The translations under genes were made by a program, and so were the position numbers. From Sabulicella glaciei (GTDB taxonomy: Bacteria; Pseudomonadota; Alphaproteobacteria; Acetobacterales; Acetobacteraceae), in the NCBI RefSeq assembly GCF_026183895.1, contig NZ_JAPFQI010000029.1, positions 1 to 39,821 on the forward strand: a stretch of DNA of 39,821 bases, in the 5' to 3' direction. Shown here in pieces: positions 34,215 through 39,821 of the stretch. How positions within the stretch are numbered: the stretch's first letter is position 1; every line of letters begins with the position of its first letter. The notes beneath the pieces are model-generated. The model did no database searches. It saw only the letters and a list, made by a program, of their open reading frames with translations, and had not been told where the DNA came from.

Positions 34215-34519
34215 GTGGGCCTCGGGGGCGGGGCCCAGCGCTTGCTGGCTCTTTTTGCTCCCTTCGCGCCTAGGCGGATGCTCCGGGGGGCCGGCGAGGC
34301 ACCGCTCATTCTTGTGGCGATCAGCGACCCGGCGATGCGGGCCAAGGGGCAGGTGCGCGTGCGGCGCGGCCTCTCGGCCTCTCCGCAGCCGAAGCGCGAC
34401 CTGTGGAGGGAATGGCGGCCAGGATGACGCCCGAGGAATATGCGGCGGCGCGCGACGTCCGTATCTCCACCGTGCGCAGTCAGACGCAGGCGGTGCTCGC
34501 TCTACCACGGCTTGAGTAG
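34215..34519 (+). pseudogene. Possible degraded LuxR-type HTH remnant
   Basis: Two short frames between the helicase and the LOV protein resemble the end of a LuxR/response-regulator-like protein. One contains LILVAISDPAMRAKG (34305-34349). The other, from 34425, reads MTPEEYAAARDVRISTVRSQ, then TQAVLALPRLE to a stop at 34519, like the recognition helix pattern AxxRGVSxxTVRxQLxxVLA. No intact gene can be drawn. The rest of this 390-base gap shows nothing else. Confidence 0.3.
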
Positions 34520-34593
34520 GGAGAGAGCACTCGCCTCATCCCCTGGCGCCTCAACAATCCCTCACTACAGGCTATCAGAGGCAACCATAAGTC

Positions 34594-36753
34594 CTAGTTT
34601 CCTTGGATCCTAGGATTACGACTGAGTTGATAGCGCGCGATGACCAGGGGCACCTCCGAGCCGCGCACGGCTGCGCCGAACAGGTGTCCCTGACCCTCGT
34701 CGAAGCCCTTCGCGCGCAGCGCTGCGAACTGTTCCTCTGTCTCAATCCCCTCGGCCGCAGCAGCGATGCGCAGACCCGATGCCAGACCCGCCACGGCGCG
34801 CACGATCGCTTGGCAGTCGGCAGAGTTCGGAAGATCCCGCACGAAGGACTGGTCGAGCTTGATTTTGTCGAAGGGGAAGCTTCTGAGGTAGCTGAGAGAG
34901 GAATAGCCTGTCCCGAAGTCGTCCATCGCAAGTCGGACGCCCAGCCGACGCAGCTCCTCCAAGGTCCTGAGGTTGAGGCTGTCCTCCAGCAGAAGCACGG
35001 ATTCCGTGATCTCCAGTTGCAGGCGCTCCGCCTCGAGCCCTGAGGCACCAAGGGCACGCCTCACTGCCGCGAGCAAGGTTCTGCTCCTGAACTGAGCGGG
35101 CGAGAGGTTCACCGCAACGCTGATGGGGTCGGGCCACGTGGCGGCGGTGCGGCAGGCCTCCTGCAGGGCCCACTCGCCGATCGGCACGATCACTCCCGTC
35201 TCCTCCGCGATCGGGACGAAATGTGCTGGTGAGATGAGGCCCCGCCTAGGATGATGCCACCGAAGGAGCGCTTCAAAGGCTGTGAGCCGGCCGGTGGCAA
35301 GGGCGACAAGCGGCTGGAAGTGCAGTTCGAGTTCGCCACGTTCCAGCGCTCCGTGCAGTGCCTGACGGATGACGTGACGCTCCTGCAGGTGGGTGTCCAT
35401 CCCGGGGGTAAAGAGGCGATGGGTGCCCCGCCCCTCTTTCTTCGCGCGGGACAAGGCGCTGTCCGCCACCCTCAGCAGATCATCCGCGGCACGGCCATGA
35501 TCGGGTGCGACGGCAATGCCGATGCTGGTTCCAATGGAGACAGTCTTGGCATCCATGACGAAGGGGGCCGAGAGCGCGTCGAGAATGCGCCTAGCTAGGA
35601 CCTCTGCATCGGCCGGACCCGCGATCTCGGTCTGCAGGATCACGAACTCATCGCCCGCGAAGCGCGCGACCAAATCCGATCCGCGAACGCAGGTCTGCAA
35701 GCGTTCGGCTGCCGCCCGCAGAAGCGCATCGCCTGCGGGATGGCCAAGCGTATCGTTCACTCCCTTGAATCCATCGAGATCAAGGCAGAGGAGGGCATGC
35801 CTAGTGGCCTCGCTCCGCTGACTCATCACGTGTTCCACACGCTCACGGAAGAAGGTTCGGTTCGGCAGGCCGGTCAACGCGTCGTGGCGGGCCATGTGCG
35901 CCATTCGCTCATGCGCGAGCAGCCGTTCCCGCTCGGCGCGCCGGCGCTCGGTGATGTCGCGGAAGAAGATGGAGAGGCCCTCAGGTGTCGGACAAGCCTG
36001 GACCTCCAGCCATACGTCAAGTGCGGATAGATGCTCCTCGAAGGAGACGGGCTTCTGATCGGCGAGCGCCTGCCGGTAGCGCCGGGCGAAGATGCCATCT
36101 GCCTCCTCTGGGTAGACCTCCCATAGGTTGGATCCAGTCGGCAGGTCTCTCGCGCCCAGGATACGGCGGGTGTTTTCGTTGAGGTATGTGACGCGCCACT
36201 CGTGATCCAGCACGACCACGCAGTCCATGGTGCTCTCAAGCACGGAGGCGAGGCGGGCAGCGGCCCGCTCGGCCTCCTCGGCAAGAGACGCGCGTTCCTC
36301 CGCGCTGCGCTTCTCGGACGCTACAGCCTCCCGCAATTCGATCTCAGCCATTACGCGCGTAGTCACGTCGCGCTGAAAGCCCACGAAGTGGCGCGGCCGG
36401 CCAACACCGTCTTTGTTCTCCCAAAGGGGAGCCAGGCGCACCTCGTTCCAAAACATGGACCCGTCCCGGCGGTAGTTCCGCAGCGTCACCACGGTGGACC
36501 GGCCGGATCGGATCGCCTCGCGCATAGTCGCGATCTCCGGCTGGTCGCGGTCATCTCCCTGCAGAAACCGGCAGTTCCGTCCTAGGGTCTCCGCCAAGGA
36601 GTAGCCCGTCATGCGACAGAAGGCGGCATTGGCGTAGGCGATGGGATCAAGTACGCGCAAACTGTCCGTCACCAGTACACCGTCTGCCGTTTCATCAAGA
36701 ATTTTCAGGGCTACGGCATTAATATTTGAGAATATCATGCAGTCACTATACAT
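34594..36753 (-). CDS. LOV-PAS-GGDEF-EAL protein (blue-light-sensing c-di-GMP enzyme)
   Basis: A 719-residue cytoplasmic signalling protein. Residues 10-135 form a LOV domain: GRNCRFLQG carries the photoactive Cys61, then NYRRDGSMFWNEVRLAPLW and RHFVGFQRDVT. A helical linker (135-165) leads to a second PAS domain (165-270). The GGDEF domain (280-450) has AGDEF in place of GGDEF at 366-370, with an intact RxxD inhibitory site (RGSD, 357-360). The EAL domain (455-705) looks complete: FEALLRWHHP, NLSPAQ, EITES, DDFGTGYSS, KLDQSFV, AEGIET, QGHLFG. It probably makes or breaks c-di-GMP in response to blue light; phosphodiesterase output is best supported. ATGs at 36753 and 36738 both lack a clear ribosome site. 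Confidence 0.92.
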   Translation of the reverse strand: MYSDCMIFSNINAVALKILDETADGVLVTDSLRVLDPIAYANAAFCRMTGYSLAETLGRNCRFLQGDDRDQPEIATMREAIRSGRSTVVTLRNYRRDGSMFWNEVRLAPLWENKDGVGRPRHFVGFQRDVTTRVMAEIELREAVASEKRSAEERASLAEEAERAAARLASVLESTMDCVVVLDHEWRVTYLNENTRRILGARDLPTGSNLWEVYPEEADGIFARRYRQALADQKPVSFEEHLSALDVWLEVQACPTPEGLSIFFRDITERRRAERERLLAHERMAHMARHDALTGLPNRTFFRERVEHVMSQRSEATRHALLCLDLDGFKGVNDTLGHPAGDALLRAAAERLQTCVRGSDLVARFAGDEFVILQTEIAGPADAEVLARRILDALSAPFVMDAKTVSIGTSIGIAVAPDHGRAADDLLRVADSALSRAKKEGRGTHRLFTPGMDTHLQERHVIRQALHGALERGELELHFQPLVALATGRLTAFEALLRWHHPRRGLISPAHFVPIAEETGVIVPIGEWALQEACRTAATWPDPISVAVNLSPAQFRSRTLLAAVRRALGASGLEAERLQLEITESVLLLEDSLNLRTLEELRRLGVRLAMDDFGTGYSSLSYLRSFPFDKIKLDQSFVRDLPNSADCQAIVRAVAGLASGLRIAAAAEGIETEEQFAALRAKGFDEGQGHLFGAAVRGSEVPLVIARYQLSRNPRIQGN

Positions 36754-37309
36754 ATTTTTCGGAAAGATTCTAGTCCCGGTCCAGCGTTCTATTGCTTCCC
36801 TGTTGATCTCTATAGCGCTGCAAGCTCAAGACGCTCTAAATTTTTTGGCATTGGCGACATGATCGAGCATGGGGCAGATCAATCATCAGGAGCAAAACTC
36901 CCGAACCTCGCATGAGTAGAGGTCGAATCCCCGTGTTTACCTAGCTAGCCCGACCCTCAGACGCCCTAGCGTGGCCTCACCTTTCCATCTCCCGGCTGGA
37001 GATGTTTCGCTCCGGGTGATTATTCTGATTCGAATGTCAGCATCGTCACGCCCAGGGGAGACGATCCAGTCCGCATCCGCTGCAAACCCGCTGCATCCGC
37101 TCTTGATGATGAAGCTCCTGGAGATAAGGGCATCTTCTTGCGCCTCCAGACCGTGAAAGACGACATCGTTGTGACGAATGTCGGCTTCGGCCGGGCCTAG
37201 CGTGGCTGGGAGCGCGTGCAATCAAGGACGGCTTCTGCAAGTTACTGCTGAATGACGACGGGCTAACCAGCATCGCGATCTCCTCGCTGAGGCAAGCAGA
37301 GCCACCCGA
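36754..37309. other. AT-richer gap between LOV protein and TerC gene
   Basis: No convincing gene lies in these roughly 550 bases. The left part is AT-rich and should contain the promoter of the LOV protein. A minus-strand frame (36937-37221, TTG start, no ribosome site) is a weak candidate for a small protein. The 11-base sequence CCTAGCGTGGC occurs twice in direct orientation (36965-36975 and 37196-37206), about 230 bases apart. Confidence 0.35.
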
Positions 37310-37326
37310 AAGGCTGTGGCAGCCTT
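37310..37326 (-). terminator. Terminator hairpin after terC-like gene
   Basis: On the minus strand a perfect 7-bp stem (AAGGCTG with CAGCCTT) around a CCA loop begins about 15 bases after the TerC stop and is followed by TTTC. The position and short loop fit a rho-independent terminator, although the T-run is short. Confidence 0.5.
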
Positions 37327-37341
37327 CTACACGCCGTGAGC

Positions 37342-38115
37342 TTAACGCTGGATCGGCATTCGCTCTTCGCCTTCGGTCTGACGGGTCCGCGCCCGCCGCG
37401 ACATCATGTTCAGCGCCTCCACCGCGGCCGAAAAGGCCATCGCGGCGTAGATGTAGCCCTTTGGCACCTTCACCCCGAAGCCCTCGGCGATCAGCGTCAT
37501 GCCGATCATGAGGAGGAAGGAAAGGGCCAGCATCACCACGGTAGGGTTCTGGCTGATGAAGTTGCCGAGCGGATTTGCCGCCACGAGCATCACGATCACG
37601 GTCACGAGCACCGCGATCACCATGATCTCAACATGCTCGGTCATGCCAACGGCGGTGATGATGCTGTCCACGGAGAACACGAGGTCGAGCACAAGGATCT
37701 GCCCGATCGCCGCGGCATAGCCGATGGAGCCCGCTCCCCCCTTGTCGCCGAACATGTCGGGGCCAGGGTGTGGGTCCACGTTGTGGTGGATTTCCTTGGT
37801 CGCCTTCCAGACCAGGAACAGGCCGCCGGCGATCAGGATAATGTCGCGCCAGGAGAAGCCCTGCCCGAACAGGGTCACCACCGGCTCGGTCAGCTGCACG
37901 ATAACAAAGACCAAGCTGAGCAGGACGAGCCGCAGACCAAGCGCCGCGCCGATGCCGATCATCCTCGCCCGGGCTCTTTGATGCTCAGGCAGCTTGTTGG
38001 TCAGGATCGAGATGAACAGCAGATTGTCGATCCCCAGGATCACCTCCATGGCGATCAGCGTGCCGAGCGCCGCCCAGGCCGCGGGGTCGCCCGCGAGAAC
38101 CATGAGGTTGTCCAT
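37342..38115 (-). CDS. TerC-family integral membrane protein
   Basis: A 257-residue inner-membrane protein with about seven transmembrane helices. Signature acidic intramembrane motifs are present: [20 protein letters not shown] near the start and [18 protein letters not shown] in the middle. The conserved GKATKEIH-like segment reads [12 protein letters not shown]. TerC proteins are linked to metal (Mn or Ca) export and tellurite resistance. AAGGAT serves as ribosome site. It diverges from the PRC-barrel gene and has its own terminator. Confidence 0.92.
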   Translation of the reverse strand: MDNLMVLAGDPAAWAALGTLIAMEVILGIDNLLFISILTNKLPEHQRARARMIGIGAALGLRLVLLSLVFVIVQLTEPVVTLFGQGFSWRDIILIAGGLFLVWKATKEIHHNVDPHPGPDMFGDKGGAGSIGYAAAIGQILVLDLVFSVDSIITAVGMTEHVEIMVIAVLVTVIVMLVAANPLGNFISQNPTVVMLALSFLLMIGMTLIAEGFGVKVPKGYIYAAMAFSAAVEALNMMSRRARTRQTEGEERMPIQR

Positions 38116-38270
38116 TCGCTCGATCCTTGATTGGCAGAGTGCCAGCGACTGAACGTGTTTGGGCAGGGTCCGTTCCGTGGAACCTCTTTCTCACCCCTCG
38201 GGGGGTCGCTTCGAAGCCGTAACAAAGCCTCGTCCAGGACGTTCCTTCAGGCTCAAAAGGAGGAAATCCC

Positions 38271-38660
38271 ATGCTCAAGCCCCCTCTCGTCGCTGCCTTG
38301 GCCTTCGCCTTGGCAGCGCCCGCCCTGGCGCAGACCGCGGCACCCAGCACAACCATGACCCCTGGCGCAACAACTGGACCCACGGCCATGGCGCAGGGCC
38401 AGTTCCGTGCCAAAGCGATTATGGACTGGGATGTCTATAGCTCGGACGGCCACGAAGTCGGCGAGGTCGAGGATCTGATCCTTGACGCGCAGGGCCGCGT
38501 CGTGGGCGTCGTTGTGGAGGTGGATCGTGGCCTGCTGCGCAGCGACCGCCACGTGATGATCCCCTTCGAGCGTCTGCGCATGGGCAACAACCGCCGCGCA
38601 GAACTGCCTATGACCCGCGACGAGGTGCGCGCCATGCCAGGCTTCGACTACCGCGACTGA
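38271..38660 (+). CDS. Secreted PRC-barrel domain protein
   Basis: A 129-residue protein with a signal peptide (MLKPPLVAALAFALAAPALA-QT), a Thr/Ala-rich linker, and a PRC-barrel: FRAKAIMDWDVYSSDGHEVG, then EVEDLILDAQGRVVGVVVEV and HVMIPFERL. The GGAGG ribosome site is ideal. Proteins like this are common in Acetobacteraceae and Rhizobiales envelopes, and their role is unclear. A GC-rich hairpin follows the stop. Confidence 0.88.
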   Translation: MLKPPLVAALAFALAAPALAQTAAPSTTMTPGATTGPTAMAQGQFRAKAIMDWDVYSSDGHEVGEVEDLILDAQGRVVGVVVEVDRGLLRSDRHVMIPFERLRMGNNRRAELPMTRDEVRAMPGFDYRD

Positions 38661-38679
38661 GGCTAGGACGGGCGAACCA

Positions 38680-38700
38680 GGGCGGGTGGAAGCCCCGCCC
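38680..38700 (+). terminator. Hairpin after PRC-barrel gene
   Basis: GGGCGGG (38680-38686) and CCCGCCC (38694-38700) form a perfect 7-bp stem with a 7-base loop, 20 bases after the stop. There is no T-run, so it may be a terminator or an RNA 3'-end stabiliser. Confidence 0.4.
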
Positions 38701-38731
38701 GCATCGATTCTGCGCGGTGGGAGGCCACGCC

Positions 38732-39607
38732 ATGTCTGACGCCAGCGAGCACCCCGAACCCCTCTTCGACCTCAGCGCCGCGCCCCTGCGGGTCGGCCGG
38801 GTCCGGCTTCGGGTGCGTGATCTTGCCGGCACGGCGGCTTTCTACAGCGATATTCTTGGCCTCGCTCCCATGGAGCAGTCCGGCCGGCACGCCGTGCTGG
38901 GCGCGGGCGGGCGACCCTTGCTGGAACTGATCGGCGATCCTCGTCTTGCGCCGCTCGACCGCCGTCAGGCGGGCCTGTACCACACGGCCTTCCTTCTACC
39001 CGACCGGGCCAGTCTGGGGCGCTGGCTGCGCTTCGCAAGAGCGCGGCGCATTGGCCTGGACGGGGCTGCCGATCACGCGGTGAGCGAGGCGGTCTATCTG
39101 GCCGATCCGGAGGGCAATGGCATCGAGATCTATGTTGACCGCCCGGTTTCGGCCTGGCGCCGCACCGGCGCCGGGGTCGAGATGACGAACGACCGGCTGG
39201 ATCTCGAAGACCTGCTCGCCGCCGCCGATGACTCTTGGACCGGCATGCCAGCGGGCAGCGTGGTCGGCCATGTGCACCTGCAGGTCGGCGACACCGGGGA
39301 GGCCGAGCACTTCTACGGCGATCTCCTTGGCTTCTCGGTCACCTGCCGCTTCGCCCAGGCCAGCTTCTTCGGCGCGGGCGGCTACCATCACCAACTCGCC
39401 GCCAACACGTGGCATAGCGGCGGCGCCGGGCAGCGCCCCAAGAGGATGGTCGGCCTCGATGCGGTGGAACTCGTCGTCCGGGACGGCGCTCACATCCACG
39501 CCGTCGAGGTGCGAGCACGTGGCGAGGGCACGCCCGTAGAGATCGAAGACGACACGCGCGTGCTGCGCGATCCCTGGGGCACGCTGATCATCCTGGCCGC
39601 GGGTTGA
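38732..39607 (+). CDS. VOC-family protein, two-domain catechol-2,3-dioxygenase-like
   Basis: A 291-residue protein with two vicinal-oxygen-chelate modules. Module 1 shows RVRLRVRDLAGTAAFYSDIL, then LYHTAFLLPDR and DPEGNGIEIYVDRP. Module 2 shows VGHVHLQVGDTGEAEHFYGD, then GGYHHQLAANTW. Candidate metal ligands are His in VGHVHL, His in YHHQLAANTW and a Glu/Asp near the end. The layout matches CatE/YfiE-like extradiol dioxygenases, but the substrate is unknown. I chose the ATG at 38732 (MSDASEHPEP), with GGGAGG eight bases upstream, over a GTG at 38717. Confidence 0.88.
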   Translation: MSDASEHPEPLFDLSAAPLRVGRVRLRVRDLAGTAAFYSDILGLAPMEQSGRHAVLGAGGRPLLELIGDPRLAPLDRRQAGLYHTAFLLPDRASLGRWLRFARARRIGLDGAADHAVSEAVYLADPEGNGIEIYVDRPVSAWRRTGAGVEMTNDRLDLEDLLAAADDSWTGMPAGSVVGHVHLQVGDTGEAEHFYGDLLGFSVTCRFAQASFFGAGGYHHQLAANTWHSGGAGQRPKRMVGLDAVELVVRDGAHIHAVEVRARGEGTPVEIEDDTRVLRDPWGTLIILAAG

Positions 39608-39671
39608 GGATGCGCCGTCCCTCTCACTGACTGTCCGCAAAGGGCGGATACGAGGGTAGAGCGTTGATCCG

Positions 39672-39683
39672 GCACAATTGTGC
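39672..39683. repeat. 12-bp perfect palindrome ahead of IS5-type transposase
   Basis: GCACAATTGTGC lies just before the GGAGG ribosome site of the transposase gene at the right window edge. It may be part of the IS left end or a regulatory site. The true terminal repeat cannot be confirmed because the other end is outside the window. Confidence 0.35.
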
Positions 39684-39694
39684 TGGAGGTCGTC

Positions 39695-39821
39695 ATGCCC
39701 AACTGCCCCTATCCCTCCGACCTGAGCGACGGCGAATGGACGGTGCTGGAGCCACTGCTTCCGCGCCCGTCCTGCCTCGGGCGTCCGCTGAAGTGGCCAC
39801 GCCGGATGATGGCGGAGGCCA
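39695..39821 (+). CDS. IS5-family transposase, N-terminal part (cut by window edge)
   Basis: From the ATG at 39695 (GGAGG upstream) the frame encodes MPNCPYPSDLSDGEWTVLEP, then LLPRPSCLGRPLKWPRRMMA and runs off the end. This is the usual N-terminus of an IS5-type transposase (SDxEWxxLEPLLP...GRPxKWxxR). It differs from the two other IS5 remnants in the window, so it is a separate element. Whether it is intact cannot be seen. Confidence 0.75.
   Translation, partial: MPNCPYPSDLSDGEWTVLEPLLPRPSCLGRPLKWPRRMMAEA

Noticed and set aside
36908-36945. A GGTCGAATCCCCG stretch that looks like a tRNA T-arm
   Set aside because: The rest of a cloverleaf (acceptor pairing, D-arm, anticodon arm) cannot be folded around it, so I do not call a tRNA.
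36937-37221. Minus-strand 94-residue frame in the gap before terC
   Set aside because: It starts at TTG without a ribosome site, has no recognisable domain and contains the repeated 11-mer. It was left as a weak possibility in the gap note rather than called a gene.

Overview
The window reads as a GC-rich alphaproteobacterial chromosome or large replicon. My best guess is an Acetobacteraceae (Roseomonas-like) genome. The reasons are the high GC, strong GC3 coding bias, several Bug-type (tripartite tricarboxylate) binding proteins, and the IS5 and IS481 remnants. This placement is inference; there is no rRNA or tRNA to anchor it.

Region 1 (1-16.2 kb) is a catabolic and uptake block. It starts in IS debris (an IS481 transposase tail and an internally deleted IS5 transposase). 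A tightly packed minus-strand series follows: a Bug-type binding protein, an M20 peptidase, a family 5 solute-binding protein, two peptide-type permeases, two peptide-type ABC ATPases and an enolase-superfamily (mandelate racemase-like) enzyme. Diverging from it is a plus-strand operon with a class V aminotransferase, a second Bug-type binding protein and overlapping hydantoinase A and B subunits, closed by a good hairpin. Together these suggest import and breakdown of peptide-like, cyclic-amide or carboxylated nitrogen compounds.

Region 2 (16.2-23.5 kb) is a patchwork of small genes. It holds a hypothetical gene broken by a 4-bp tandem duplication, a secreted thermonuclease-like protein, an orphan HigA-type antitoxin, IS481 and IS5 remnants, a three-gene operon (LivK-like binding protein, small SCP2-like protein, alpha/beta hydrolase), secreted proteins of unknown function and an HU protein.

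Region 3 (23.5-34.2 kb) is the most unusual part: an accessory island of DNA-processing genes. It carries a DEDD 3'-5' exonuclease, a ParS/Xre-like antitoxin, a coiled-coil/membrane protein paired with an HTH protein, a DEAD/DEAH helicase, a tandem pair of paralogous proteins of unknown family, a divergent UvrD-type helicase, an AbrB-type antitoxin, a brnT/brnA module and a RecD2-type helicase. Three genes here (the first paralogue, the UvrD helicase and brnT) each carry one apparent 1-nt frameshift, so either the island is decaying or the assembly has small indel errors.

Region 4 (34.2-39.8 kb) carries a LOV-PAS-GGDEF-EAL blue-light/c-di-GMP protein, a TerC-family membrane protein, a secreted PRC-barrel protein, a two-domain VOC dioxygenase-like protein and the start of another IS5-type transposase cut by the window end.
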